A DNA stretch of 64,000 nucleotides from Actinomyces procaprae (GCF_004798665.1 NZ_CP039292.1:62001-126000); one strand, 5' to 3'. Shown: positions 35,890 to 45,922, numbered from the stretch's first letter. Translations and numbers: made by a program. The notes: generated by a model from the sequence alone, not told the origin.

Positions 35890-36039
35890 GGGCGGCCTTT
35901 CAAGACTGTTCACAGACTAGCCCACATCATGAGCCTCCTACCAAGGTAGGACAGGTCGTGGCGGGAAGCCGGAGCACTCACGTATCCCTGCGATGGCATC
36001 CTCGGACTGTCCGAAGGATCGCCTGGAGAGGAACGTGTT

Positions 36040-36936
36040 GTGCAGCCGGTGCTTGCTCGTGGCGTGTGTCACTCATATGCGGGACGCCAGGTGCTGCGGG
36101 ATGTGGATCTGGTGGTGGAACGGGGGTCGTTCCACGGAGTTGTAGGTCCTACTGGTGCAGGTAAGACGACGCTGGTGGAGATCATCCAGGGCGCGTGTCG
36201 TGCCCAGGAGGGCAGTGTGGAGCTGCTGGGGCGGGCGCCGTTGCCGCGCGATCCGCGTCTGCTGGCGCGGGTTGGAATTCAGCCGCAGGCCACGGCCTTC
36301 TTCGCGCGCGCCACCGTGTGGGAGCACCTGTCGACTGTTGCCGCGATCTTCGGTGCCTCTGCCGCGCGTGCGGAGCAGCTCATTGAGAACATGGGCCTTG
36401 GGCATGTGCGCAACTCGCGTGTGGAGCGGGTGTCTCGTGGTGAGCGGCAGAAACTGGCGGTGGCTTCGGCGATGGTGCATCGTCCGGAGGTACTGTTCTT
36501 GGATGAGCCGACGGCGGCTCTGGACGCGGCGGCCCGTCATGATTTGGTGAGCATGCTGGTGTCGGCGCGTGAGGATGGCACGACGGTGGTCTACACGGCT
36601 CACTCCTTGGAAGAGGCCGAGCGCCTGTGCGACGTGATCACCATCCTTGATGGTGGCCGGGTGGTGGCCACGGACTCTCCGTCTGCTCTGGTTGCCGGTG
36701 TGGGTGGTGGTGCCTCGGTGCTGCTGCCCGGCGCGGTGCCGTACCTGGATGCGGTGACCGGTCTGGATGCGGTGACGGCTGCGACCGTGAGTGCAGACGG
36801 GCTGGTGGCTCACGTGCGTGATGTGGGCGAGGCGTTTGCGGCTCTCGGTGCGGCGGGTGTGCCGACCACGGGCGCGCAGGTGCATGGCCCGACCCTGGAG
36901 GACGCGTTTATGGAGCTCACGGGAAAGGAGCGCTAG
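36040..36936 (+). CDS. ABC transporter ATPase, third transporter
   Basis: The 298-aa ATPase starts at GTG 36040 with GGAGAGG ahead. Walker A is GPTGAGKTT and Walker B VLFLDEPTAALDAAA, with the switch His in YTAHSLEE. The signature is VSRGERQKLAVASA, with Arg in place of the usual second Ser/Gly position of LSGGQ. A C-terminal extension of about 75 residues is of the DrrA type. It is divergent from the kinase gene with a shared 150-bp promoter region and is followed 2 bp later by its permease. It is a likely target of the adjacent two-component system. Confidence 0.88.
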   Translation: MQPVLARGVCHSYAGRQVLRDVDLVVERGSFHGVVGPTGAGKTTLVEIIQGACRAQEGSVELLGRAPLPRDPRLLARVGIQPQATAFFARATVWEHLSTVAAIFGASAARAEQLIENMGLGHVRNSRVERVSRGERQKLAVASAMVHRPEVLFLDEPTAALDAAARHDLVSMLVSAREDGTTVVYTAHSLEEAERLCDVITILDGGRVVATDSPSALVAGVGGGASVLLPGAVPYLDAVTGLDAVTAATVSADGLVAHVRDVGEAFAALGAAGVPTTGAQVHGPTLEDAFMELTGKER

Positions 36937-36938
36937 TC

Positions 36939-37682
36939 ATGACCCCCTTCAAAGCCCTAACAGTTTCCCTGGCGCGCACCAATCTGCGTGACCCGGCCAC
37001 CATGTTCTTCTCCTACGTCTTCCCGCCGGCACTGCTGGTTGTCCTTGCCCTGACCATGGGCGACCAACCAGGGGTGGACGGTTATGACATCGTCGACTTC
37101 ATCAGCCCCAACGTCACGGGCTTCGGAATTGCATTCGTCGGAATGTTCACCGGAGCCACAACTATTGTCGAGTGGCGGGAGAAGGGAGTCGGACGCGTCC
37201 TGCGCAGTGCGCCAATGACCGTGAGTTCGATACTCGCCTCAGCGCTGACCGTCGCCGTCGTCTCCGCGCTCGTGCAGGCGATGCTCGTCGTGCTCACCGG
37301 GCTTGTGCCGGCGGTCGGTGTGACGCTGACGCCGTGGGCGCTCCTCGCCGTGGTGCCGGTGTTCTTGGGGACTTTAGTCTTCTACTCCCTGGGCATGCTC
37401 GTCGGCCTGGCGCTGCCCACCCTCACTGCAGTCTCCCTGGCGGTCATGATCGTGGTCCTGCCCATGGCTTTCGCCTCCGGTGCGGTGCTGCCCCTGGAGA
37501 TGATGCCGGGATGGATGCAGACGCTCTCTGACTTCCTCCCGCTGACTTACCTGCTCGACGCGCTGCGCTGGCCGTTGACGGGCGTGGCCGAGCTGAGCGA
37601 CGCGCTGATCGGGCTCGGCGTTACCGGCACGACCGGAGCGGCCCTGTTTTGGGCCGCCACCAAGCTCACGCGATGGACGTGA
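36939..37682 (+). CDS. ABC-2 type permease, third transporter
   Basis: The 247-aa protein has six hydrophobic segments. It includes VEWREKGVGRVLRSAPMT (cytoplasmic loop) and FASGAVLPLEMMPGWMQTL before the last helices, the ABC-2 exporter pattern. The start is 2 bp after the ATPase stop. Together they form a small drug- or peptide-exporter. The gene ends just before the decayed SGNH hydrolase. Confidence 0.88.
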   Translation: MTPFKALTVSLARTNLRDPATMFFSYVFPPALLVVLALTMGDQPGVDGYDIVDFISPNVTGFGIAFVGMFTGATTIVEWREKGVGRVLRSAPMTVSSILASALTVAVVSALVQAMLVVLTGLVPAVGVTLTPWALLAVVPVFLGTLVFYSLGMLVGLALPTLTAVSLAVMIVVLPMAFASGAVLPLEMMPGWMQTLSDFLPLTYLLDALRWPLTGVAELSDALIGLGVTGTTGAALFWAATKLTRWT

Positions 37683-38031
37683 GATGTTGAAGCGGTCCGA
37701 CCTCGGCGTGGTCCCCGACCGGGGGTGCCGTGCCAAGACGGCGGGGCGCCCCACCTGCAAACACCACGTTCGTTCTTATGTCGGTGGAGGTCATGGCGGA
37801 GGATCCCATGGGCGCCTACGCGATCGCCGGTTACCAGGAGGCGCGCTCCAGCAGGTCGCCGACGCCGATCTCGGTGCCGTACTGCATGGTGCTGCTGGGG
37901 GACTCCTACTCGGCGGGCAACGCTGCCGGGGACTACTACGGGGATGACAAGAGCGCCTACCGCAGCCGCAACAACTGGGCGCACCGCCATGTGGACTGGG
38001 TCAATACCCAGAACGTCTCCGCCACTTTGAC

Positions 38032-38714
38032 GGCTCTTCCGGTTTGAGGGTGTGGCGCTTCCGGCGTGGTGGCTTTGGTCCGGGTTGCGGTGTTCGCGGT
38101 GGACGTGGCTGGGGCGGTGAGGTCGGTGTGGGGCTGGCGGGGTCGTGCTCGGGGGCGGAGGAGGTCGATGTCGGGCTGGTGGGGTCGTGCTCGGTGGGTG
38201 CTGGTTTGCCGAGAACGTCCTCTTCATCCCCAAACCCTCCACGTTCGGGAGGGTTTCGGGCTTACGAGGACGTACTCGACCGGCGCAGGTCGTTGCCGGG
38301 CGCACAAGGACGTTTTCGGGCCGGCGGGGTCGTGTTCGGGCTGGCGAGGACGTCGTCGGCCCGGTGGGGGCGTCTTCGCCGCGGCCGGGCGGAGTGCTCG
38401 AGGACGCGGGTTGAACCTCCACGGCGCCGGCTCACCACGCCAGAACGCCAGGCCTGGCTGCCGACGGCTCCGGCGCCCGGGAGCGGGTTCGTCTGGAACG
38501 CCACTTCACCGTCTGCAACGCCACTTCGGGGTTAACAACGCTAGTTAACCGTCTGCTGAAGGCCTCTGGGGTATACAGCAGAGCGTTAAGTAGCGTTGTT
38601 AACGCCCAGCCGGCGCACCAGACACCCCACGCCACCCCATGCCATGTCCCAGGACATCGGCAGCACTCCTGCCGCAGCCCCAGACAACCACCACACCCCC
38701 AAACCGGAAGAGCC
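38032..38714. mobile_element. ISL3-type MITE, 683 bp, with 8-bp target duplication
   Basis: The terminal inverted repeats start GGCTCTTCCGGTTTG and match over 24 bp with one mismatch (left 38032-38055, right ending 38714). ACTTTGAC is duplicated on each side (38024-38031 and 38715-38722), the 8-bp target length and end sequence typical of ISL3-family elements. No transposase is encoded, so it needs one in trans. Inside are several GGGGTCGTG(C/T)TCGG repeats and a 73-nt palindrome. Related elements are at 28913-29833 and 16973-17239. Confidence 0.9.
38531..38603. repeat. Large imperfect palindrome inside the MITE
   Basis: Two 28-nt arms (38531-38558 and 38576-38603; GTTAACAACGCTA...TCTGCTG) pair with three mismatches around a 17-nt loop AAGGCCTCTGGGGTATA. 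Its core is also found in the older MITE near 29354-29391, so the palindrome is a conserved part of the element rather than chance. Confidence 0.8.
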
Positions 38715-40052
38715 ACTTTGACCAACCTGGCTCACAGCGGTGCGGTGACCGACGACCTGCTCGGGCGTTCGGGACAGGTGGCCGCCATGCCTACCGACAC
38801 CGACCTGGTGATGCTGACCATCGGCGGCAACGACGTCGGATTCGCCGACATCGTCCAGAAATGCTTCATGCTGGGCATGCGTGACGCCAAGTCCTGCAAA
38901 AGTACAGTGGATTCCGCTAATGCCCTAGCTACATCCTGAAGAACCTCTTCGGCTCCTTCGCCTACGACGCCGGCACGGGGGTGCGTGCATTGAGCGAGAC
39001 CGCCCGGACCAAGCAGGCCAAACTGGTCGCGAACTGGAATGCCACACATCCCGGCTTGAAGGTCACCTACATAGACGGCGTCGTGTCGGCCTTCAACGGG
39101 CACGAGCCCGATCCGGCCACCAACTCTCGCAACGACTACCGGTGGATCAACGAGTTCTTCGAGACCCGCGGCCGCCTGGCCGCCAACGGCAAGACGACCT
39201 CCACGCTCAGCCTGGACGCCGCCGAGTTCTACCACCCGAACATCATCGGCCACCAGCAGATGGCCAACCTCATCATCAACGGGTGGGCGTGCCCTCCAAC
39301 GTCAAGCCCGCAAACAGCCCCGCGATCGCTCCTGCCGCGTATGCAATGAGCAGCACCGTCCAGGCTGATGGCGAGGATGCACCCGAGGCGTGGATCCAGG
39401 GCCCGTACGTTGCCCAGGAGGGGAGCACCCTGAGCCTGGATGCGCGCGGGTCCTATGCCGGTGACGGGACCATCACCGCCTACGAGTGGGACCTGGACGG
39501 CGACGGCGTCGGCGACGCCTGCGACCCCGACCCCGGCTACCCCACCGAGGACCAGCCCGGAGTGTGCGTCGTCGGCGATAACTGCCCCGACGACGACGCA
39601 GACGCCGCCCCCGCACCCACGCCCGACGGCGCGGGCGCCGCACCGGGTGCATCAGACCCGAGCGGATCGGCGACTGGGGCCGCAACGGCAGACACAACGA
39701 ACCCGGAACCGGCCGCTCCCGCCCCTGATGCCGCGGGAGACGCGGCCGCCGTCGGCAACCAGCCGGCAATAGCCGCCGATAGTCCGACAGCACTGGGAAC
39801 GGCCGCGGCGACTGAAACGCCGTCGTCGCCGTATGCGATACCCGCCAGCTCAACGGCACACGACACGCGTACCCGCCTGGCCAACACCGGCACCAGCCTC
39901 GTACTTACCCTCCTGGTTGCAGCAGCGGCCGCCACAGTCGGCGGCACGTCGCTTCTTGCAGCCACCAACCGGCGGCAATCACGACAAGACCGCTAGACCA
40001 CAATCAGACGGTCCTAGAAGAAGCTCGGAGCGCAGGCCAGCCGCCGGGATGG

Positions 40053-41084
40053 TCACAGGCGACCCAGCAGTTCTGTTGCCTCCTCGGTTTTCCAGGAGGG
40101 ATCCTCGGCAAGGACGCCGTCGGTCAGCAGGAACTGCATGTCGGCCTCCTGCGGTGAGGCGACCCGGATCTTGATGGCGTGCGGGCCTTCTGCCCCGTCG
40201 AATGCGCGCAGGATGGGCTCGGCCTCATCCAGCGTCAGGTCCTGCGCGTAGATCTCGATCCCGGGCAGTCCGTCGGCGTAGCCGGGGCCGACGGCGTCCA
40301 GCCTCACGCGCGGTTCGCGGGTGGGGTCCTCGGTGCCGTCGGGAAGTGCGGCGAGTACGGCGTCGAGCGGCACCACCGACAGGTCGACGTCGGAGGATGC
40401 ACTGATCCTCAGGGACGTGCCGCCGATCTCGAGGCCGTCCTCGTAGGTCAGGACGGTGCCGTCGGCGGCCGCGGGCGGAGCCAGGACGACGTCAGCGGGG
40501 AGGGTGTCTGTCTGAACGTGTCCGATTGAGATTGCCTCGTCTGTCTCCAGCGGGATGCCCACGGCGCCGATGCTGCCCTGGTTCAGTCCGGCGGCGATGC
40601 GGAGCCGTTCACACTGGAAGTCGAGCTCTGAGCGCGGGCGCACCAAGTCAACGTCAATGGACGTGTGCAGGTCTTCACCGGCCGGTCCGGTGCCGTTCCA
40701 GCCGATGATCAGCGTGGCATATTCCAGCCCCTTAACACTTTCAGCCAGGTCGGTATGGGCGGACTGGATCAGGGTGATGGCGTCATCGACGGGCGTGTTC
40801 TGCTCGAGTGTGAGGAAGATGCGTACGCCCCAGGACTTCCGTGACTCCTTCTTGGTGTTGACGTTTGGCTCGCTTGTCACGGGGGTGCGGCCGCTGAAGT
40901 AGTCGGAGAAGGGCGTCGTGTCCGGTTCGGGCGCAGGTATCCGCATCCAGATGTGCACGCCGGCTCCGGTTAGGGTGACGGCAGTGCTAAGGCCACCGAT
41001 GACCTGGCGGCGGGTGAGGCCGCGTCGCTTGGCAGGCTCAGCGGGTGCGGAATCTTCAGGGGCTGGGGTTGTCTGCGAATTCAC
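40053..41084 (-). CDS. Exported protein of unknown function with Tat-like N-terminus
   Basis: The 343-aa protein begins with a hydrophilic stretch, then KRRGLTRRQVIGGLSTAVTL, a twin-arginine-like signal or membrane anchor ending near residue 46. The remaining 300 residues are soluble, acidic and mostly beta-rich by appearance, without Cys clusters or known catalytic motifs that I recognise. It is preceded upstream by the diverged repeat array at 41161-41216. No operon partner is evident. Confidence 0.6.
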   Translation of the reverse strand: MNSQTTPAPEDSAPAEPAKRRGLTRRQVIGGLSTAVTLTGAGVHIWMRIPAPEPDTTPFSDYFSGRTPVTSEPNVNTKKESRKSWGVRIFLTLEQNTPVDDAITLIQSAHTDLAESVKGLEYATLIIGWNGTGPAGEDLHTSIDVDLVRPRSELDFQCERLRIAAGLNQGSIGAVGIPLETDEAISIGHVQTDTLPADVVLAPPAAADGTVLTYEDGLEIGGTSLRISASSDVDLSVVPLDAVLAALPDGTEDPTREPRVRLDAVGPGYADGLPGIEIYAQDLTLDEAEPILRAFDGAEGPHAIKIRVASPQEADMQFLLTDGVLAEDPSWKTEEATELLGRL

Positions 41085-41160
41085 CGCCGCAGATTATGGG
41101 CGGGGTCTGAACCGACTCAAGGCCCTGGCGTGGGTAGTGCTCCCCATCCCCGCCACTTCG

Positions 41161-41216
41161 ACCGACCTCGATGGTCATATCAACCGATCTCGATGGTTAT
41201 ATCTACCGATCTCGAG
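41161..41216 (+). repeat. Diverged 22-bp repeat array of the ACCGACCTCG family
   Basis: Two 22-bp units and a partial begin ACCGACCTCG, ACCGATCTCG and ACCGATCTCG, with ATGGT(C/T)ATAT between. They share the 10-bp core and near two-turn spacing with the arrays at 1496-1551 and 2548-2747. The position is between the 3' end of copA and the start region of the exported protein gene. Confidence 0.75.
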
Positions 41217-41229
41217 CTACTTGCCGGCT

Positions 41230-44013
41230 CTACTTGCCGGCGTGGCGCAGGCGCAGGGAGTTGGTGACCACGATGACGCTGGAGGCGGCCATGGCGGCGC
41301 CGGCGATCATCGGGTTCAGCATCCCCACCGCGGCCAGCGGGATCGCGGCCACGTTGTAGGCGAAGGCCCAGAACAGGTTCTGCTTGATGATCCGCAGCGT
41401 GTCCCGGCTGACGCGGATGGCGGCCACCACCGCGTCCAGGTCGGCGCGCACCAGGGTGATGTCCGCGGCCTCGATGGCCACGTCCGTGCCCGAGCCCATG
41501 GCGAAGCCCAGCCCGCGCCTGCCGGCCTGAGCCAGGGCTGCGGCGTCGTTCACGCCGTCGCCGACCATGCCCACCACATGGCCCTCATCCTGCAGGGCGG
41601 CGACCACGTCGCGCTTGTCGCCCGGCAGCACCTCGGCGCGGACATCATCTGCGTCAATGCCGACCTCCCGGGCCACGCGCTGGGCGGTGCGGGCGTTGTC
41701 ACCGGTCAGCAGCACCGGGCGCACCCCGAGTCTGCGCAGGGCGGTGACGGCGGCCGGCGAGGAGGGGCGCACCGTGTCGCGCACCGCCAGCACCGCGCGG
41801 GCGGCGCCGTCCACGGCGAGCACGACGGCGGTCGCCCCGGTCTCCTCCGCGGCGGCAACGGCGGCGGTCGCCTGCGTGGGCAGGTCCACCCCCTGCTCCG
41901 CCAGCCAGGCGGGGCGACCCACCCGGACCTGGTAGGCGGCGCCGTCCAGCGTCACCGTGCCGGACACGCCCCGCCCCTCATGGTTGGAGAAGTCCTGCAC
42001 CGTCGGCACCTGCTCCAGGTGCTCCTGGGCGGCCTCGGCGATCGCCCGCGCCACCGGGTGCTCGCTGGCGGCCTCCACGCTCCCCGCCAGGGCGAGGGCA
42101 CGCAATCGCCTGCTCTCGGGGCCGGGGCGGTGAAGCCCCTCTCGGCTACCATCCGCGATCCTCGTGCCTCGGATCGCTCCCGCCAGCCCCGCCACGCCTT
42201 CGAGCGGCTCCCCCGCCCCGGCTGACTCTGCCCCGGCGGTCTCGGCTCCAGGCTCTGGAGGCGTGCTGCAATCCTCCGCTGCGGCTTCCACCCCGCCCTC
42301 AACCTCGGCATCCCAGGTGATGATCCCGTCGGCGACGTCAAGGCGCATGCGGCCCTCGGTGACGGTGCCGGTCTTGTCCAGCACGATGGTGTCCAGCGTG
42401 CGCGTGGACTCCAGCACCTCCGGGCCCTTGATGACCACGCCGAGCTGGGCGGCCCGCCCGGAGCCGACCAGCAGCGCAGTCGGCGTCGCCAGTCCGAGCG
42501 CACAGGGGCAGGCGATCACCAGCACGGAAACGGCCGCCATGAGCGCGTGCTGGGCCGGGTGGCCGAGCAGCAGCCACACGGCCGCCGTGGCCACCGCCAG
42601 CACGATCACCGCGGGCACGAACACCCCGGAGATGCGGTCCGCCAGACGCTGCACTGGCGCCTTGCCGGCCTGCGCCTCGGTAACCATCGCGCCGATACGC
42701 GCCAGCGTGGTCCCCGCGCCCACCGCCGTCGCCCGCACCAGCAGCGCCCCGGAGGTGTTGACGCAGCCGCCGGTGACGGCGTCTCCGGGACCGGCCTCCA
42801 CCGGCACAGACTCACCGGTGAGCATGGACGCGTCGACGGCGGAGCGGCCCTCTATGACCACCCCGTCGGTGGCGATCTTCTCCCCCGGCCGCACCGCGAA
42901 CAGGTCGCCCGCGGCCAGGGCGTCGATCGCGACCGTCTCCTCGGCGCGGGTGGCATCGGGTAGGGGCGCGCCGTCGTCGTCGAGCACGTCGACGGCGTCG
43001 GTGGAGCCGGTCGGGGAGGTCAGCCTCACGCGCGTGGCCTGGGTGGCGCCGAGCTCCAGCAGCGCGCGCAGGGCGTCGCCGGAGCGGTAGCGGGCACGGG
43101 CCTCCGCGTAGCGGCCGGCCAGCAGGAAGGTGGTCACCCAGGCGGCGGACTCGAAGTACATGTGCACCTGGTGGCCCTGGGCGCGCGGGAGCAGCTCCAT
43201 GCTCATGTGCGCCCCCAGCTGGCCGGCGCCGCCCAGCAGCAGCGCCCACAGGCTCCAGCCGGTCGCGGCGATCACGCCCAGTGACACCAGCGTGTCCATG
43301 GTGAAGGTGCCGTGCCGCAGCGCCCGGAAGGCGGAGCGGTGGAAGGGCCAGGCGCCCCAGGTCGCCACCGGCAGGGCCAGCGCGGCCAGCACCCACTGCC
43401 AGCCGGTGAACTGCAGCGCCGGAAGCATCGACAGCGCCATCACCGGGATCGACAGCACCAGGGAGACGATCAGGCGGGTGCGCAGGTAGGCGGCGCGGTC
43501 CGCCTGCGACTGGCCGAGCACGGGGGTCGGGTGCTTCGCCGATGCTTCGGCGGGCGCCGACTCCGCCGACTCGGCCGCACCCGACTCGGAGTCGGCGGCG
43601 GAGGCGCCATCGGACGGGTGCGCCGCAACGTCCAGCGGCGCGGCCGCGTACGGTGACGGCACGGTGGCGGGATCCGGTTCGGATCCGGCATCGGGCTGGG
43701 GCGCGGCGAAGTCGGCATCGTCGTCGGCGCGGAGCTCGATGCGATCGGTGACAGTGGCGGTGTAGCCCGCCCGCGCCACCGCGTTCACCAGCTCCTCATT
43801 GCTGACCGGTGCGGTCAGGGTGACGCGAGCCGACTCGGTGGCGAGGTTGACCGACGCCTCGACGCCGTCGAGCTTGCTCAGCTTCTTCTCCACGCGCGCC
43901 ACACAGGAGGCGCAGGTCATGCCGCCGACCGCGAGGTCGACCGTGACGAGCGGTGGCGCGGGCGATTCGGCCTCGGGGGCGGTGGTGCGGGCGGGGTGAG
44001 CGGTATCGGGCAT
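41230..44013 (-). CDS. copA: Copper-translocating P1B-type ATPase
   Basis: The 927-aa membrane pump exports Cu(I). An N-terminal metal-binding domain has GMTCASC. An acidic Ala/Pro/Ser-rich linker follows, then membrane helices, the TGES-type actuator ([11 protein letters not shown]), the intramembrane metal site [11 protein letters not shown], the phosphorylation site [10 protein letters not shown], the hinge [15 protein letters not shown], and a last helix with [16 protein letters not shown], all typical of CopA. The start overlaps the copZ stop by 1 bp (TGATG). A glycine-poor, acidic insertion of about 70 residues lies in the nucleotide-binding region. Confidence 0.95.
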   Translation of the reverse strand: MPDTAHPARTTAPEAESPAPPLVTVDLAVGGMTCASCVARVEKKLSKLDGVEASVNLATESARVTLTAPVSNEELVNAVARAGYTATVTDRIELRADDDADFAAPQPDAGSEPDPATVPSPYAAAPLDVAAHPSDGASAADSESGAAESAESAPAEASAKHPTPVLGQSQADRAAYLRTRLIVSLVLSIPVMALSMLPALQFTGWQWVLAALALPVATWGAWPFHRSAFRALRHGTFTMDTLVSLGVIAATGWSLWALLLGGAGQLGAHMSMELLPRAQGHQVHMYFESAAWVTTFLLAGRYAEARARYRSGDALRALLELGATQATRVRLTSPTGSTDAVDVLDDDGAPLPDATRAEETVAIDALAAGDLFAVRPGEKIATDGVVIEGRSAVDASMLTGESVPVEAGPGDAVTGGCVNTSGALLVRATAVGAGTTLARIGAMVTEAQAGKAPVQRLADRISGVFVPAVIVLAVATAAVWLLLGHPAQHALMAAVSVLVIACPCALGLATPTALLVGSGRAAQLGVVIKGPEVLESTRTLDTIVLDKTGTVTEGRMRLDVADGIITWDAEVEGGVEAAAEDCSTPPEPGAETAGAESAGAGEPLEGVAGLAGAIRGTRIADGSREGLHRPGPESRRLRALALAGSVEAASEHPVARAIAEAAQEHLEQVPTVQDFSNHEGRGVSGTVTLDGAAYQVRVGRPAWLAEQGVDLPTQATAAVAAAEETGATAVVLAVDGAARAVLAVRDTVRPSSPAAVTALRRLGVRPVLLTGDNARTAQRVAREVGIDADDVRAEVLPGDKRDVVAALQDEGHVVGMVGDGVNDAAALAQAGRRGLGFAMGSGTDVAIEAADITLVRADLDAVVAAIRVSRDTLRIIKQNLFWAFAYNVAAIPLAAVGMLNPMIAGAAMAASSVIVVTNSLRLRHAGK

Positions 44014-44276
44014 CAGGCGGCGTCGCGCTCGATGGCGTCGAGGGTGTAGGCGCCGGCCTCGTCGATCGCCTCGGCCAGGGCGGCGTCGGGCAGGACTACG
44101 TCAGAGACGACCGTGGCCACGGACTGGCCGCCCTTGTTGAGGATGACGGAGACGTTCTTGACGCCATCCAGGGCCTCCAGCTCCTCGGTGACGTGGGCGA
44201 CGCAGTGCTCGCAGGTCATCCCCGAGATCCTCAGGGTGGTGGTGCGGTCGATACCGTCGGCGGTGAACTCGGACAT
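44013..44276 (-). CDS. copZ: Copper chaperone (HMA domain)
   Basis: The 87-aa protein is a single heavy-metal-associated domain with [13 protein letters not shown] (Cys-x-x-Cys copper ligands) and a beta-alpha-beta-beta-alpha-beta sized sequence. It carries Cu(I) to CopA and CsoR in the cytoplasm. It sits between csoR and copA on one strand and overlaps copA by 1 bp. Confidence 0.93.
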   Translation of the reverse strand: MSEFTADGIDRTTTLRISGMTCEHCVAHVTEELEALDGVKNVSVILNKGGQSVATVVSDVVLPDAALAEAIDEAGAYTLDAIERDAA

Positions 44277-44358
44277 GATGGGCTCCTTGACTGCGGTGTG
44301 TGGTTATGGGCTTGGCGTGCGGCGGCGGATGCGGGCAGGTGGCCACCTCACGGTGGGG

Positions 44359-44640
44359 TCAGGACCTGACCAGGCGGGCGATCGCGTCGGAGGCCTCGCG
44401 GATCTTGGCGCGGCCCTCCTCGTCCGAGGACTGTGCCGCGTGCAGTACGCAGTGGTTCATGTGGTCCTCGAGCAGGCCCAGGCTGACGGCCTGAAGTGCC
44501 TTGGTGACTGCGGAAACCTGGGTGAGTACGTCGATGCAGTAGGCGTCCTCCTGGACCATGCGCGAGATGCCGCGCACCTGCCCCTCAATGCGACTCAGTC
44601 GCTTGAGGTAGTCCTCCTTGGTTCCCGTATATCCGGCCAC
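44359..44640 (-). CDS. csoR: CsoR-family copper-sensing repressor
   Basis: With GTG at 44640 (AGGAGG just upstream) the protein is 93 aa, the usual CsoR size. It is all-helical with YLKRLSRIEGQVRGI, and the Cys-His-Cys copper ligands lie in DAYCIDV, DHMNH and HCVLHAA. Copper binding releases DNA and derepresses the operon csoR-copZ-copA. An in-frame upstream extension exists but would add a long Arg/Pro-rich piece and cross the operator. Confidence 0.93.
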   Translation of the reverse strand: MAGYTGTKEDYLKRLSRIEGQVRGISRMVQEDAYCIDVLTQVSAVTKALQAVSLGLLEDHMNHCVLHAAQSSDEEGRAKIREASDAIARLVRS

Positions 44641-44705
44641 CGTGCCTCCTGCCAGTGCATGCCGCTCGTAGCGCCGGGTGATTCTGCCGGCGCCGCGCTT
44701 CACCA

Positions 44706-44720
44706 TACCCCTAGGGGGTA
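44706..44720 (-). promoter_or_regulatory. Palindromic CsoR operator
   Basis: TACCCC-TAG-GGGGTA is an exact inverted repeat within a longer G/C tract ATACCCCTAGGGGGTAGGGG, about 65 bp upstream of the csoR start. CsoR proteins bind such G-tract palindromes, so autoregulation of the copper operon is expected. Confidence 0.8.
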
Positions 44721-44953
44721 GGGGTTGCAATGGCGGTGTGCGCACTGGTCGAGTGTCACGTCGTCCGTTCCGAAGCTCTACGCCCTGGCACACGGGAGTT
44801 TGCCGCGCGCCGGAGGGTGGAGCCTCGGAGCCGGGTGTGAAGTGTCGGGGGCGGCTGAATCGGCGGTCGGCGCCCGACGCCCGCGGTCCGGCCATCGGCG
44901 GCGACATCCAACGCGGGGATATGGCGGGACCCAAACAGACGGCATGCAGGTGG

Positions 44954-45075
44954 TGTCACTGAATGCACCACTTTCATCCGCGACGGCGTTGGGCCGACGC
45001 GATGATCCGCGTAATCATGCGGTTGTCCGCAGTGGCGCCTCAAGGTCTGTGCTGAAAGTGGTGCATTCTGTGACA
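44954..45075. repeat. Intergenic inverted-repeat element, copy 2 (inverted)
   Basis: The arms start TGTCACTGAATGCACCACTTTC (split here as TGTCACTGAATG + CACCACTTTC) and their complement ends at 45075, with ACCGCATGATT inside in reverse orientation relative to the copies at 17260 and 55318. The region 44641-45153 otherwise contains the copper operator and no gene. Confidence 0.88.
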
Positions 45076-45153
45076 GCGATCGGGGTGGGTCCCCGAATCG
45101 GGGCCCTCATCAGGGGGAAGGTGCGGGAGTGGTGGTTGTGGGATGCTGGTCAC

Positions 45154-45873
45154 ATGAGCGAGCAGCGCGCACCCGCGGAACAGAACGCCGCCGACACGTC
45201 CGACACGTCTTGGGCCCCGATCGGCTGGGAGCAGAGCGACATCGGCTTCGACGATGCCCCCTTCGGTACCGTCCTGGGTGACCCGCTCATGGGTTCACCC
45301 ATCTTCGATGTCTCGGTGCTGGATGCGGCCCCCGCCTCCGACGGTAACGCCGCCGGCTCGGCCGTTGACGCAGACGACGCTCCTTCCAGTGCGCAGGCCG
45401 GAGGTGCTCGCCGCGCCACTGCGCAGCTCCACGCACGCGAGCAGTATCGGCAGGCCGTACGACCCGGTCGGCAGCAGCCACTCGCCGGGCCCCAGGTGCA
45501 GACTCCTGCCCCCGCGATAGCCGCCGTGGGAGCCCCGACGGTTGGGGAAGTCCGCCCACCGGTGCTGCGGGTCCCTGGAAATCCGTCGTTCAACCCGTAC
45601 GCGGAGGCGCCGTCCGGGCATCCGCAGCCGAGCCCCTCGATGCCCCAGATCAGTAGGCCGGCGCAGGCGCCCACCGCCAACAGCGGACCGTGGGCATCGC
45701 AGCCACACGTGCCGGGGCAGGGCCCGTACGTGCAGGCTCCATCGCGGGGTGTCCCATCTACCTCCCGCCGGGAAGGTCAGACCGATGACGCTGAGGGGAT
45801 CGGCGGTTTCATATCCGTCGGGATCTGGTGGGTGGTCGCCTTCCTGCTCCTGATCATCTTCTCCAACGTGTGA
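45154..45873 (+). CDS. Tail-anchored, disordered protein of unknown function
   Basis: The 239-aa protein from ATG 45154 is rich in Pro, Ala, Gln and Gly with no folded-domain motif, and ends in one hydrophobic segment GFISVGIWWVVAFLLLIIF followed by SNV. It should sit in the membrane by its C-terminus with a disordered cytoplasmic (or exposed) region. A longer upstream frame exists but would cross the inverted-repeat element. Function unknown. Confidence 0.65.
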   Translation: MSEQRAPAEQNAADTSDTSWAPIGWEQSDIGFDDAPFGTVLGDPLMGSPIFDVSVLDAAPASDGNAAGSAVDADDAPSSAQAGGARRATAQLHAREQYRQAVRPGRQQPLAGPQVQTPAPAIAAVGAPTVGEVRPPVLRVPGNPSFNPYAEAPSGHPQPSPSMPQISRPAQAPTANSGPWASQPHVPGQGPYVQAPSRGVPSTSRREGQTDDAEGIGGFISVGIWWVVAFLLLIIFSNV

Positions 45874-45922
45874 GGCGCCGCGGGGACGCGTCCTCCTGGG
45901 GTGCTGCGGGGGGACACGGTGA

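Larger units (their letters stand above)
37730..39996 (+). pseudogene. LAxTG-anchored SGNH/GDSL hydrolase, disrupted
   Basis: Fragments in order give the SGNH block with catalytic Ser (VLLGDSYSAGN), the MITE insertion at 38032, then LTNLAHSGAVTDDLL, TIGGNDVGF (the third block), and after a frame change near 38930 the catalytic Asp/His area EFYHPNIIGHQ. Another frame change near 39295 leads into a Pro/Ala-rich stalk. The end is a sortase signal TRLANTGTS, hydrophobic segment and RRQSRQDR. Excising the MITE with one target copy restores ATLTNLAH in frame. The N-terminal signal peptide is not recognisable. The intact ancestor was a wall-anchored esterase/lipase. Confidence 0.85.

Noticed and set aside
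38531..38603. Integron attC site
   Set aside because: The palindrome is part of a MITE and its core recurs in a related MITE; no integrase or cassette array is present.
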